Both the position numbers and the translations under genes were made by a program. Below, piece after piece: positions 1-12,300 of a stretch of DNA of 64,000 nucleotides. This DNA comes from Pomphorhynchus laevis (lineage: Eukaryota; Acanthocephala; Palaeacanthocephala; Echinorhynchida; Pomphorhynchidae): positions 434,001 to 498,000 of the forward strand of contig WNNJ02003839.1 of the NCBI GenBank assembly GCA_012934845.2, given 5' to 3'. Within the stretch, counting starts at the first letter, position 1. The number at the start of each line of letters is the position of its first letter. Under the pieces are notes generated by a model, which saw nothing but the letters and a program-made list of their open reading frames with translations, searched no databases and was not told the DNA's origin.

Positions 1-640
1 GATTTTATACCATTAATATTTAAAACACAATTAATAACAAAACTGTGTTTAATATTTAAGCACAGTTAATGATAAAACACAATATATTTTGTTATGACAT
101 CATAAGATGCTAGCAATACAATATGTCAATTCACTTATATTTCTGAGATTTCAATTTCTATACAAAATGACGATTATACATTCATAATTATGTAAGTTAA
201 CTTATATGAAGTTAATATTTGAAATCAAAGTTCTTTATAAAACAGTTATTTCTAAAACCGATGAGTATTTGTATTTTAATTTAATCAAAGTTCTCATGAT
301 AAATTAAAAATATCAATTGCTTGATCGTTTTAACCATTATATTCATATGAATTAAATTAATCAATAACAAATATTTAAATTTCGTGTTTATCTTTAAAAC
401 ATTGAGTTGACATTTTATTTAATAAAAGTTCTCTCTAAAATTCTAAATATTATTCAAAATACAAATAGTATTTTGTAGAGGCTGCTCTTTCTTTTATTAT
501 TATATAATTGATACTTTCGCAATATAAATAATATTGATGTTCAATGTACTAATATTTATGTTCAATATATGATTCTAACCAAATATAACGTGCTTTACTC
601 GTTTTAAAATATATCCATAAGTATGATATTTTATAAATCT
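1..640. other. AT-rich intergenic DNA
   Basis: Very AT-rich sequence with short runs of A and T. I see no long open frame, no RNA gene and no clear repeat structure on either strand. Confidence 0.5.
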
Positions 641-651
641 GTGATATATAA

Positions 652-1320
652 GATGGAATTTAGCATAAGCTCTGTGCATGGTAGTTCGTATTGCCGTTTA
701 ACCATGCATCAGGCACTAAATTCTTTTTAATAAAAAGGCTGTTTAACAGGGACACTTTCAATTGTACAAATATATAAAATATAACTTGTTGTTACACCTG
801 CCCTGGGACACCAAATGGTGTACTCATAACTAAATCATTGTTTTCTTCACGAGGAGCCATAAACACCAGCCAGCATCCTATACATTCTCATCAGACCAAG
901 AAATAGAATCGAATTATTCTCGCATTGGAACAATAAAGCTCTGTGGATGGCACACACTGCCATGCACAGAGCTTATGCTAAATTCTATCTGATGATTCAG
1001 ATTAAGGGTAGTTCTGCTTTTCGAGCTTTAAACACTGTTTAAGCGTGTGTTAAGGTACATATGGATGATTATTGAAGTCTTGGTACTGATGAGCTCCGTT
1101 AGAGCGAAACACGTCTACTGTTGTTGAAGTTTGTCGTCACAATAGAATGACTGGGCATACGTAGCGACTTTGAATATTGCGAGAATAATTCGTTTATATT
1201 TTTTGGCTGATGAGGATATATAGGATACTGTCTGGTGTTTATGTCTCTTCATGAGGAAAGCATAGTGATTTATTTATGAGTACACCATTGGGTGTCCCAG
1301 GGCATGTGTAACAACAAATA
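652..1320. repeat. Foldback repeat with nested inverted arms
   Basis: The arms at about 785-924 and 1177-1320 are imperfect inverted copies of about 140 bp, both holding the words CCCTGGGACACC and GGTGTACTCAT or their complements. A second inverted pair, 652-682 and 961-991, differs at about one position in 31. The space between the long arms holds a hammerhead-like core at 1086-1115. No protein is coded. The layout suggests a non-autonomous element or two inverted SINE-like units; family unknown. Confidence 0.75.
1081..1120 (+). ncRNA. Hammerhead ribozyme-like core, minimal stem III
   Basis: CTGATGA at 1086-1092 is followed by a perfect 4-bp stem II (GCTC/GAGC, loop CGTTA), GAAA at 1106-1109, then C-AC-G and the cleavage triplet GTC at 1113-1115. 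Flanking GGTA and TACT can form a short stem I. Every core nucleotide of a hammerhead is present. Stem III is a single base pair, a form known from Penelope-type retroelements and satellite ribozymes, where dimers are needed for activity. Catalysis is inferred. Confidence 0.6.
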
Positions 1321-1329
1321 TATATACAG

Positions 1330-2150
1330 ATTCAAACAAAACCTTAAGATTATATATATTCGAATGATCCCCCAATTAAATTAGAATCTTCTTCGATAGA
1401 AATCCAACAAGGGAGATTTTGTCTAAAAAGAATTGTTTTCTGAACCAAATTATATTAATGATATTTAACGATGATATTATCGACTAAAGTTAATTCAAAC
1501 TAACTGAATATATTCACTAAACTATCTAAAGTTAGTTTCCTTTTTAATCAATAATATCAGGTTCATCAGAAGCAAAAATGGTACTAAGTTCCCATAGAAA
1601 TTGCGCGTCGATAATTCTTTTTATATGACATTAAGAGCAAATGTTGTCATTGGTTCTAGTATTATCTTAAAGAAGCAAATGGCACCGTTAAGAGAAATGT
1701 TTGCTATATTTTGAAAAGCGAATGTACCATAGAGGACTTTGCAATATTTTTTATTCAAAATGAAGATGAGGATACCATATTGAGGTGAGGTAAACGCCTA
1801 TATATTTGTAGGATTCGGTAAATTTGATAGGTTGCGAATTTCAGGATAACTTGTCAGTTCGGAAAAGGCGACTTCCACGCCGAAACTTTATTGATTTTGT
1901 CTTTAAGGGTATTAATTGTCAAGTCGTTTTAAGAACATTAAATTTCGCGCTGATCGAGTACGGTCTGTGCAATAATCGCAGTGTTAAAAAATAAGTAGGA
2001 CAAGGGTAGGACAAGAGATCAATGTCAATAAATTTTTGACATTGATCCGGCAGTTACCACATCTGATAATTCAGCAACTGAATAGCGCCACAACAACTTA
2101 AATCGATTCAAAATATTAATATTTCATTTCTCGAGACAAGGATCTATATA
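1330..2150. other. Intergenic DNA without recognised features
   Basis: Mixed AT-rich sequence. No convincing open frame or structured repeat was seen. Confidence 0.4.
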
Positions 2151-2155
2151 GTGTT

Positions 2156-2361
2156 CTCATCTCCATCGACTTCTCCTCTGCCTTCGACATTGTCGACCAC
2201 TCTTCTCGCCTTCGTTATGATTACGACTTTTCTTCCTAATCCTTCGCATGGTTTGCCTCATATCTATATGATCGTTCCTTTCGCGTCTGTTCTAATTCAT
2301 CATCCTCCCCTCCCATCCCTATTTTTTGCGGGGTCACACAAGGTTCAGCCTGGCACGCAAT
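2156..2361 (+). pseudogene. LINE reverse transcriptase fragment
   Basis: Read in the frame starting at 2156, the sequence gives IDFSSAFDIVDH, then after one in-frame stop WFASYLYDRSFRV and GVTQGS. These are RT motif A and motif B of CR1/Jockey-type LINEs. Motif C is absent, so this is a short dead fragment, with the interval between the motifs shortened. It is more GC-rich than its surroundings, as expected for an inserted LINE. Its class is inferred from motifs only; an endonuclease-domain fragment at 29802-30166 may come from a similar family. Confidence 0.7.
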
Positions 2362-3075
2362 TGCCACGTTAAAATAAATCTTTTTTTAACGCCAGGAACG
2401 TTTAGATCGATCAAAAAGTGTCATCTTTGCGAATATACCTGATCCATATCCATTAATATTCAACACCGCTTAGATTATGATTTGTTAAATGTAAGAAAAG
2501 TGTTATCACAAGTTCTTGCAAATGCCTCAAAGGATGTAATTTCTAATGCAAAAGTAGTCTCTTTTTTCGTGTAGTCAAAAATAGCGAAAATACCAGCACG
2601 CCCTCCAGATTACTTAAGGCTATCTTTGCGCACGAATCTACGTCTAGCATAGCCCTACAGATTATTTCGTTTAAGGGTTAGCCCACTCCAGATATTGAAA
2701 GATTTGACATATAATTAACGCCAGCGCTTGAAAATTGTTAAGGAACAATCTAATCAACGAACCAAAGCAGTGGAGAAAAATCTCACAATTCAGAATTTTC
2801 AAGTAGTGCGGCCAACTCGTATTCACTGGGTTCCATTAGAACAAGCGTGAAACTGGGTTGTTTTGCCGCCTTATCAGCGACCTATCAATCCGTTTCTAAT
2901 TTTACAGTAGCCCAACTCTTACAGTTGGCTACTGATTCGCCTACGTCGTGGCATCTTAACCAGATGCACGAACCGGAGATATGTGTGGGTTCTTCGAACC
3001 CACTCACATACACGGCGCAAGAGTTCCAAAAGCAGTTGATACACTGCTTGGAACAATCCTGTTCTTGATAACAAT

Positions 3076-3522
3076 CAAGCAGACTCTGCACTTACTTTGC
3101 CGGGTGCAAATGTAGAACATTACGCTTATATACTGATTTTGGATACCCAGGAAAGAATTCAATTAGATTTCGAGTACTGGGAACAAGAAGCAGTATATAG
3201 GGCTTAACAGCGAAGGGAACATAACGTGTTTCCAACGCAATCTCGAAGGGCAGCTCAAGATTTACTTCTTGACTGGGCTATTGATACCTTCGAGCGGCAG
3301 AGCAGTAGGGGTATTGAGCATCATAGAAGTCAACTCCCTATAGCTCATTTCCATGCTGAAACCGTCAGGAATCTGATCCATCACTCCACATTTTTCTTGT
3401 TTGGACAAGAAAAATTTTTAGATTTCGATGATGTCGATTGTAAAAATGAAGGTCGCTCGCCAAGGAACAAAGAGAATAGGATTGGACTAAAAGGGTCACA
3501 TTGCAGCATTTATTTATATTAA
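3076..3522 (+). pseudogene. Unassigned coding-like stretch with one stop
   Basis: One + frame stays open for about 149 codons apart from a single TAA near 3206. It reads like real protein (words such as VEHYAYILILDTQ, FEYWEQEAVYRA, RRAAQDLLLDWAIDTFERQ). The composition is more balanced than the AT-rich surroundings. I do not recognise the family. It could be part of a mobile element, since LINE pieces lie on both sides. A minus-strand frame at 2885-3091 also looks protein-like, so the coding strand is not certain for the neighbouring part. Confidence 0.35.
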
Positions 3523-3857
3523 GTAAGTATTGATAAAATGATAAACTGTAAAGTACTTGTACTGCGTTTGGCAATAGAATTCTACGGAGAGTCTCGAGGA
3601 TTTGAATTTTGGAGAAGAATTTGGCAGTTAACATTATCGAAAGTCTCAGTAAAGTCGATAAAAATAGCCTAAGCGCAGTGGTGAGAAGAAATCCTGTCGA
3701 AAATTTATTTCCGAGCTTAGGAAAAGATAGTCATTGCGGATTGCACACGCCGGAATCCATGTTGTGCCTTAAGGGGCAGCGGATCGGAATAGATAGTAAA
3801 ACAACGTGCTATTAAATATGCGAAAATGCGTAGGTGTTTTTAAGGATGACAAAACAG

Positions 3858-3990
3858 CGAAATGCGTTTGGGTCGGAAGAGTCACCAGATCTTCTGTAAA
3901 GAATTTTTAATATAGACTGTTTCCGCGATTTAGTCTGTAATACTTTACAAAAGATCTGGTGACTCATCCGTCCCAAACGCATTTTGCGGA
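3858..3990. repeat. Short inverted repeat (MITE-like hairpin)
   Basis: Arms of about 43 nt (3858-3900 and 3945-3990) are imperfect inverted copies; both contain AGATCTGGTGACTC or its complement and the CCCAAACGCAT word. A 44-nt spacer separates them. It directly precedes the RTE fragment and may have inserted into it. Confidence 0.6.
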
Positions 3991-4520
3991 TCGCCGAAAA
4001 TCGAATCGCTGTTATGGAGACTAAGATGCAAAGATGGACGAGTGGAGTATCTCGCTTTGACCATTGCGCAACGACACGATCAGACAGCGTTACGGTGTTG
4101 CGTCTATCAAGGAAAAAATGCGAGAAATTCGTCTTCGATGGTTCGGCCGCACTCTTAGGTCAACTGAAATCTCAATGGCGAAAGCAGGCCTGAGCATCCA
4201 AGTCGGTTATATACGTCCGAAATGACGAATAAATCATCGATGGCTCGAGACACTACACAAGGATTTAAAGGCTGCTCGATTAAAGGCTGCTCGATTAAAG
4301 GCTGCTCGATTGGTTCGGCCGCACTCTTAGGTCAACTGAAATCTCAATGGCGAAATCAGGCCTGAGCATCCAAGTCGGTTATATACGTCCGAAATGACGA
4401 ATAAATCATCGATGGCTCGAGACACTACACAAGGATTTAAAGGCTGCTCGATTGCGACCGGAATTGGCCCAAACCGTGTGAAATGGAGGACGCATACATT
4501 CACAATCGACCCCGATTCCA
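3984..4520 (+). pseudogene. RTE-1-like LINE, C-terminal fragment with internal duplication
   Basis: The frames give [18 protein letters not shown], then [24 protein letters not shown] and finally RFHTGLTAKEE. This matches the C-terminal region after the RT domain of RTE-1-type LINEs (typical words: METKMLRW, RWFGHV, RWLDTLHADLKAA). The frame shifts several times. A tandem duplication with a 172-bp offset (4140-4311 copied at 4312-4454) sits inside it, together with a 15-bp unit repeated three times at about 4265-4310. It is a dead 3' fragment. Confidence 0.7.
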
Positions 4521-4549
4521 TACGGGATTAACAGCAAAAGAAGAAAGAC

Positions 4550-5560
4550 TGTTTCCACTATTAAGACGGCTGACATCCGAAGTGTACTCTATTATATAAT
4601 TCAGTCAAGTACTAACCTAATATCACAAAAATGTCATTGATGTGCTCGTATGCAATATTAGCGGTGTGTTGCTATGTGGTTATAGACATTTGGTAAGGTA
4701 AAATATGGTTCATTGTTTGTAAGGAGGTGGTGGATATAGTATGTCTGATATGATGGGACAAAAGATGATTTCCTTACCCACATTGTGTGAAGGAAAGTAG
4801 CGGGCTGATAGATCTAAATGCATTGTGAGAATGGGCATTCGGATTGAATAGTACTGAAAGTAGGTCTCTCAGACATCGGGATGTTTGAGCAGATAGATCC
4901 ATTTCTTGAGACGCTCAACTTACAAGGCATTTTTCTGTGCCATTTAAACATTTGTATTTCTTCCTTTATTTGGATTCGTATATTATTTTTTTTAACAAGA
5001 GGCGAATAAACTTGATTCCAGCAAAAGTACACCTAGTGTGCGACGCTGTTTGACGGGTATTTGAATGAAGTTGTCGTAAAATTGATCGAAAATGAGAAAC
5101 ACATGAATTATGGATTGCTATTGATTTTTTACCAAAGCGTTTATACGGGTTGAGCAAGCGGATGTCAAGGAAATGCAAAGTGCTGCATAGCCATTAGAGA
5201 TATCATTATTGGTTAGGAGATGATAGGATAATACGATTTGATTTGTATTAAACTTTGCAACGATTACTGACGACTGAGTTTTGGAAAGCTTTGGTGGAAT
5301 GAACGCGTATTTGGGGTGTGATATAAATTGCTGCGCTGACGGGATTATGCTCACAAATAAATACCCATTAACTGTGAACGTATACAGTTGCATGCTCTTG
5401 GATGAAAGAACATACGAGATCGATGGTGCTTATAATCGTAATAATAATTTTATTAATTAAGTTTAATAATAACTTGATAGTTAAGTTTAAATGATGAACA
5501 AAATTATCGATTAGAAAGTAACAATAATTCTAATTATAATTTTAAAAAAATATTAATAAT
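4550..5560. other. Intergenic DNA without recognised features
   Basis: Several open frames of 60-90 codons exist on the minus strand but none shows domain-like or conserved sequence. No structured repeat was seen. Confidence 0.4.
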
Positions 5561-5733
5561 AATTTTGATTGGAGGAATTGGGAAGACTAAACAACATAAA
5601 TTGGCTTTATGCTGTTTAGACTTTTGAGTCTCATCAGTAGGGTCTGCTGCACAACTGGATTGAAGTGCAGCACCCCTAGATAGTTCAATAAGTCGATCGG
5701 GAACACTAAACAGCATTAACTGACGCTATGCTG

Positions 5734-5801
5734 TTTCAACTTTTAAGTCTCATCAGTAGGGGGCTGTTGCACAGCTGGATTGAAATGCAGAACTCCTAGA
5801 T
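5734..5801 (-). ncRNA. Hammerhead ribozyme-like core (stem III open)
   Basis: Read on the minus strand: the triplet ATC (5801-5799), a long stem-loop, CTGATGA (5756-5750), stem II GACT/AGTT with a 4-nt loop, then GAAA (5737-5734). In the sister unit at 5615-5681 the stem-loop pairs as 5 + 8 bp and also starts after ATC, but its GAAA reads TAAA. A GTC in place of ATC would pair fully with the CAGC after GAAA, so the triplet looks mutated. Activity is doubtful; the topology is clear. Confidence 0.5.
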
Positions 5802-5823
5802 AGCTCAATAAGGGTTATGAACA

Positions 5824-5871
5824 ATCTAGTTGTGCAGCAGCCCCCTACTGATGACACTTAAAAGTTGAAAC
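5824..5871 (+). ncRNA. Hammerhead-like core, inverted sister copy
   Basis: Plus-strand sister of the unit at 5734-5801: ATC at 5824-5826, CTGATGA at 5848-5854, a 4-bp ACTT/AAGT stem II and GAAA at 5867-5870. Its stem I segment is shortened relative to the sister copies. Confidence 0.4.
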
Positions 5872-5929
5872 AGCATAGCGTCAGTTTATGCTGTTTAGTC
5901 TTCTCGATTCCTTCAACCAGAATAGAAAT

Positions 5930-8480
5930 TCCTGGGAAAAGTAGTTTATCTGATCAATAATAATATAATAATAATCTTAATAATAATCTTAATAATCTGA
6001 GTTGATTTATTTTAACCGCTGACGCAAATTAGCGATGGGCAAAATAATTTATACAATAAATAAATTAATCACAAGTCATTTATCAGTCATGACCATATCC
6101 ATTTTAAAGATTAACAATTTTCTTAATAGAAAATTTAATCAAATAGCCGCCACCTTCATAAGTACAATAAAAATTTGTCTGTAAAACTGCAAAATCGGCA
6201 GATGTAAGATGGTTTGTGCTCATAAATTGCCTTGTTGCTTGAACAAAATGTTATGGTAGCCGTGATTGAAGGCACGTGTAATCAATGGTCTCTTATGGCA
6301 ACGTGAATTCCTGAAAAATGAAAATTTCATCGCTGATGTATTTTGAATATCTCGATCTATAATATTAATCCTTTGATGCATCCGTCGATGGTAACATGAA
6401 ACGAAATTTGCAATAATTTATTATACAGCGAACTCAGGTTATTCTTGCTAGACATTATGACGATAATGCTTTAGATATCTAAAACACTTTTAATAAATTT
6501 CATCTTTTTAACAGTTTTGTGAATCCATACTTGTCCATAACAAAACTCTGGTTCAATCATTATGTCAAAAATCTGATAGATTTTATTGCAAAACGACTAG
6601 CGATCATTTGAAAGTTGACTTATTAAAAACATTTTTAATTTTAACAGTTTTTGCAAATAAAGATCATGTTAAGAACCACATAATATTTACGCATCTTAAT
6701 CCATATTGAACTATGTAAATTAGAAAACATTAACATTGTATCTATTAAACCAAATTGGAATTTCGTTTAATTCCTACAATTAGAATCGATTCATTAAAAT
6801 TGGCGTTGCATTACACAAAATTATTTGGCATTGAAAAATAATTTTTCAACAATCTATTTTTAAAGATTAGGTCTCCTTATGGTACTCCACATTTTGAAGA
6901 ATAATATTTGAGCAATTCAATTCATAAAAATTCCTAATTTTATCAGGATAGAAGATTTGTTTAAGGGCATTAATAATCTTAATAATAATTTTATTATAAA
7001 AATTAATAATAACTCGTTTAAATGATTAAAATGATTTAACCGATTAACTGAGATTTAAATTAGCGATTAGAGAGATAATTCCAAAAAGTTTCAGTATTTA
7101 TAATGAAACAGTTAGGTTTTTTAAGGATGATGTTCTGATTTTTAGTCCAAAATTAAAAATAAATTATTTATTTCAGAAAATAAATATTATATTTACATTA
7201 CGAAATAAATCTTGAAATCACAATTAAAAAGTAATTTATAATAAATGGATTTTATAATCAACGTGATATTTAACTAACACTAATAATTGTATGATATCCA
7301 GTTTATTAAAATTCAAAATATTGTCAAAATGGTAGTTTCTTTCTTTTTCTAAAGGTATTTAACTTTAAAAGATAACTTTAATTTTAAATATTATCTCGCT
7401 GCCAGTACATATTATAATCAATACAATTCGCTGAGAGTGATAACATTTGTGAGAATTCCATATATTTGTGAGAATTTTTTAAACTATTATTGGTTGCATA
7501 AAATCGCTTGATATTTTCAGGGTTTCACCAATTGCCTTAAAGTAACAGATCGCTATGTTTTAATTTATTAAAAGATTAGATCGTATTTTTTTAATTCTCA
7601 TTAATTATTTCGACAAATTTCGTGATTAGATAAAAAGCATAAGTTCTAAACATCTATCACTTATCAAAGTTAATCATATTAGATAACAACATTATTTGAA
7701 TTTTAAATTTTAAATAGTCAAGTTAAAACGGTAACTGTGGACGACATGTAATAAATCGTTTTTTATATGATACTTTTTATATATTCAATATTTGTGAAAT
7801 GATTTTTATTCAAATGTTAACCATATAAAATAATGTTCGTGTATTAAATCATATAATATATTATATGATAATATAATATATAATATATGATATATTATAT
7901 AGTAATCTATAATATAAGATTCATATAATTAGATTAATGTTATCTAATATTGAAGTAATCTAAAATATTAGATATTAGCTTAGTAATATAAAAAATTAAT
8001 AATTAAAATTATATATCAAATAAACAAAAAGGGTTATTTGAAAGATGTTTTTGCATTATAGGTAAAGACAATTTGTTGCGGTTAGTAGCCCACTCTTTAA
8101 GTTTAATCAGCACATATTAATTTTATAATATTGAAGTTAATAAATGATGCTTTTTAGAAGCATCACTTTTAATCAGTTTATTATTTTAGAAACATTGAAA
8201 ATAATAAATAATCATTAAAATAATAAATAAATATTTTAAAAATAGGTGTATCCAATTGTCTTTAGATTGTAAATCAGGCGAATAGACATTATTATTTATT
8301 TTACAATTTTGATTTAATATTTCGATGGCACGTGGGACATTATCAAGGATTATTCAATTGTATAATCCCTTTAATTTTTCAACCAAAAAAAATAAAAAAA
8401 AATTAAAAATTACAGATTTTGGCTTAAAAAATTAATCCTTTTTAATTAAATTTCAATTATTTGATCAAAATTGTATAATA
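5930..8480. other. Long AT-rich gene-free stretch
   Basis: Highly AT-rich, with simple A/T runs and a TATA-rich tract near 7850-7920. No open frame or RNA gene was recognised. Confidence 0.45.
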
Positions 8481-8509
8481 AATTATAGTCTCTTTGCCTT
8501 ATTTACAAC

Positions 8510-9345
8510 ACAACAATTTCTTGACAAGAAAAAATATATGCAAGATTTTTCTTGTCGACCACTGGTCCGGGTGTCGGGTCGTAGAGGCATTGCACGAACC
8601 AAACTACTCCAGACATCACGATCCTGGACGACATACCAGAGTTTTCTTTCAGATGGTTCAATGCGGTCATCAGCCAGTTTCGAGATTTGATCTCTCCACC
8701 GGTATCGAGGTCTACCTCGATGTCTCTTTGCAGGGAGTCCGGCCTTGAACCCCCACTGACAATACCTAGGCATCATCAAAGCGTGTCCTAGTCATCTCTA
8801 CTGTTTTCTTCGATGTGAAGAAGCAGCGATTTTACTCCGAGTCCATTCAGGGTGACCGAATTCCTAACCTTATCTCTAATACTAAAACCGGCCAAACTGC
8901 GAAAAAACCTCATTTCGGTTGCAAGTATCCGAGATATTATCCTTTTGGTCATAACCCAAAGCTCATGACAATAGGTTAAGATAGGAGCGAAGATTGATGG
9001 TAAACCGAAAGCTTCACCCGAAGGCTCAATTCCCGCTTCACAACGACATACCTGTACAAAGAACGCATTACTGCGTTAGCTGCACAAATCCGCTTCTCAA
9101 TCTCCTTGATGTTTTTGCCGTTCCTCGAGAACAATACCCCAAGATACTTGAAATCCTCCACATCAGGAAGAACCTTTTTCCAATCCGGATTGACATTGAC
9201 ACCGAATCCAAGACGAACACATAGATACAGTCTTAGAGGTACTAACCAACATCTCTGCCGCTTGGCATTCCATCGTGAATCGATCTAGTAGGTATTAAGT
9301 CTTCAGGACAAGACGCCAACAAGACAACGTTATCGGCAAAAAGCA
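8510..9345 (-). pseudogene. Rex3-like RTE LINE, 3' part
   Basis: Minus-strand frames give EDFKYLGVLFSR, ICAANAVMRSLYR, VVVKRELSLRVKLSVY, then the tail HRGRPRYRWRDQISKLA and the last residues before the 3' end. This is the C-terminal part of Rex3-type RTE reverse transcriptases (family words: EEFKYLGVLF, VVVKRELS, RPRTRWRDYISRLA). An ADNVVLLAS-like piece of RT motif C lies near 9330. The frame is broken. The 3' end (TTGTCAAGAAATTGTTG, about 8508-8524 complement) matches the copy at 57505-58925. The 5' half of the same element lies at 13110-14700 beyond the Gypsy-like fossil. Confidence 0.8.
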
Positions 9346-12300
9346 AAAAAAAACAACTTTGTTCACGTTTACGATTTGGTTACAAGCTAACAGGGCTATA
9401 CACAGTGGCAAAGTTGAAATTTACTGACGTCGTTCCAGTTTTTGATGGATCCTCAGATATAGAGGATTGGATTTCAAAGTTTGATTTAACGATCGCTCTA
9501 CAAGTATTACAAAACCAAGAGACCATTCTTATACCGATACTCTTAAAGGGAAGTGCGTTACATATATATGGAACTGGACTCCGACTCTAAAGTGAACGCC
9601 GACATTATCAAGATTTCGACGCGTATTTGGTCTAGATCCGTTCGCAGCTTACGAGAGATTGGTTGCGAGGAAATGGGAACAGGAACCCGTTGATGTTTTT
9701 CTAGCCGACTCAAGACGTCTTGCTCGCGCGGCTAATATCATTGAAGAGATCGTTATAAAAAGAGCTTTTGTCACAACTTACCTTCAGATGTGAGCTAAGA
9801 ATTGCGTTCAGTCTTGAATGTGTAAGAAATGTCGGCAAATGACCTTTCAAATCGAGCTCGAGCATTAGTAGCCGCTATAAACAACAATATAGTATGTTCA
9901 GTAAGGGATATCGACGTTAATACATCTGTATGCCCACGAGAATCAGGCTGTATCAACAAACCGAAAGTTGTCCGCTGCTGGAAATGCGGTAAATTAGGAC
10001 ATATTTCAGGATATTGTCCGAAGTAGTATTCCGTGAAATGAAGAAGGTGGACTGCTATGCCGGAGCAAGTTCCACCAAAGCAATAATGACCGGAAATTTA
10101 TCCATAATCGATGTCGATGTGAATGGTCGTAGATGCCGAACACTATTGGATACCGGTTGCAGTCAATCGATTATAAGAGCCAACATGTTACAACGATGGG
10201 GAATACAGATGTCGTCAGCGATTTTTGTGAACGGTCTGTAAGATGTCTTGAGCTAACTACGTTGTCATTACGCGTGCTTTAAAGATATTTACATATACAG
10301 GTTATAGTTACCCGTCAGTTGTTAAAACAAGTCGACTTGATTCTTGGCATGGATGTAATATGACAAATTGGTTATGTTACTATCACAAAGCAAGGTTGTC
10401 AATTAGCTATCACAGTGATCTTCTACAATCCGACTCAACTCAGATTATCAGCGTGATAAATAAAGAACACTGTGTGACGAGTGACAAGATTAATATGATT
10501 GACGAGCAAGTAAAAATATCAACATCTCCAGGAATTTTACAAGATCAAGACTTCGAAGCATCTTTTTAAAACGGATATTGGATCGTGAAATTAAATTGGT
10601 TAGACCAGCATCCTGTTTTAAAAAATTGTATCACACATTATTCTAACATTGAAAAGCCGGAAATCATATCAGCGTTTAAAAATGAAATTCAAAAATGGAT
10701 CGATGAATGTATACTGAAGAAGTGTTGCGAGGACATTAAAAAAGGCATTAATTCTTTGATGACGGTATATCATAAGTTTAAAAAAGTAAGACCTTGCTCG
10801 ACTTAAGATAGCTAAATCAATATATAAGTTGCCATACAGGACAACATACAGATATAGGCGAAGGAGCCATTCGTCGATGGAGACAAGAGGTGGATCGTGT
10901 AAAGTACTTGATCTAAAGAGCACCAACTTACAAATTAGAGTTTGTCATGAATATTGGAAATACCAATTAGTCAAATATGATGGAAAAAACCTACTGTTTG
11001 ACAAGACTGGGTTTTGGATTATGCAGTGCTCCATAAATATTGGCGGCTATTCTTGGGTATAAACTACGCATATGTCCTCTGATTTCATCGGCAGCTGATT
11101 TATATTATGACGATGTGCTGGTGGACGAAAACAAGGTAATAGCCGAAAAAGTAAGTACACACTTAAAATGGTTTGGATTGACTAGAAAAATACCAATGAA
11201 GCTTGAAAGAAATACAATCTTAGGATTATTGATAGTAAAATATGATAATGGGAGGATAATGTTCAAACGAGGATGTACAGATGAATTTATTCGTCGTGTT
11301 GAATCTAAATTATCAAGGAGGGAACTTTTTTCTTTGTGTGAAAAACTAATTAGCCATTTTCCGATTGCTGGTTGGAAAATGCAACCCAAATTTATTGGGG
11401 GCAGACTGGAATTACTATATCGGAGACAAGGCGTCCAGGTTATTAGTGCAATTTTTGGATCAAGTAGTTATTAGTGATTCAGTAAACGGGCCTTGAGAAG
11501 TAAATTCTGCTTTGGAAATTGCTAGGCCTATATTGGAGGATGCGGTTTGGTTACGTAAAACCAATGATTTTCTTCATATTAACGTTGCGGAACTAGAAGC
11601 CGTTAGTTACTACGGGTATAAACTTAGCTACCAAATGGAAAAGTTCTAAGATATGTGTTATGACCGACTCGAAAACCGTTCTTGGCTGGCTGAGATTACT
11701 AACGACTAAACAATACACAGAGTCCGGACAAAAAGTGCGGCAGAAATGTTAATTAGAAAGCGTTTATCAGTACTATTGTGGCTGATCGAAGAGGCTCAGT
11801 CGAATGTCAAGTGGTGCTACGTACAGTCTCATCTGAACAAAGTAGATTCTTTGACTCGGTTGCGCGTGTCTCAATCCACTAGCGTGGTGTCTGCAGTCTC
11901 TGAAAATTAAAATTCTGCTAACGCGTATACTATCAAACAACTTCATAATATTCACCATTTTGGAATTTAACCGTCGTGTTCTTGCAAAGATGGTAATACC
12001 TGATGTCGAACAACACGAAGTTGAGCGAGTAGTAAAATTGTCCGATATGTAAACAAATTGGTCCTGCTTCGACCCGATATTAACATGGATCCTGTGACGT
12101 CAGCCTTACATGGTAGAGATTATCAATCAACATTGTCCACTCTAGTGCAGACTCGTATTTAAGTATAATAGATGGCGGGCCGGATAGATTTTGTATATGG
12201 AAGAAACTAGAAAATGATAGCGCCGAATATATATGTATTAAAATAAAAGAAGTTATATTAGAGCATGGATTACTAGATGAGTTATTAGGTGATAATGCAG

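Larger units (their letters stand above)
5568..5925. repeat. Foldback of hammerhead-bearing units
   Basis: Outer inverted arms at 5568-5605 and 5886-5925 share AAGACTAAACA and its complement. Inside lie two minus-strand tandem units (offset about 119 bp) and one inverted + unit. Each holds a CTGATGA box with a possible stem II; two keep GAAA, the third reads TAAA. Nothing is coded. It looks like a satellite-type or retrozyme-type repeat rearranged into a hairpin. Confidence 0.7.

Noticed and set aside
3370-3400. GAAACCGTC followed by CTGAT
   Set aside because: No stem II pairing and no full CTGATGA box; chance match in a coding-like stretch.
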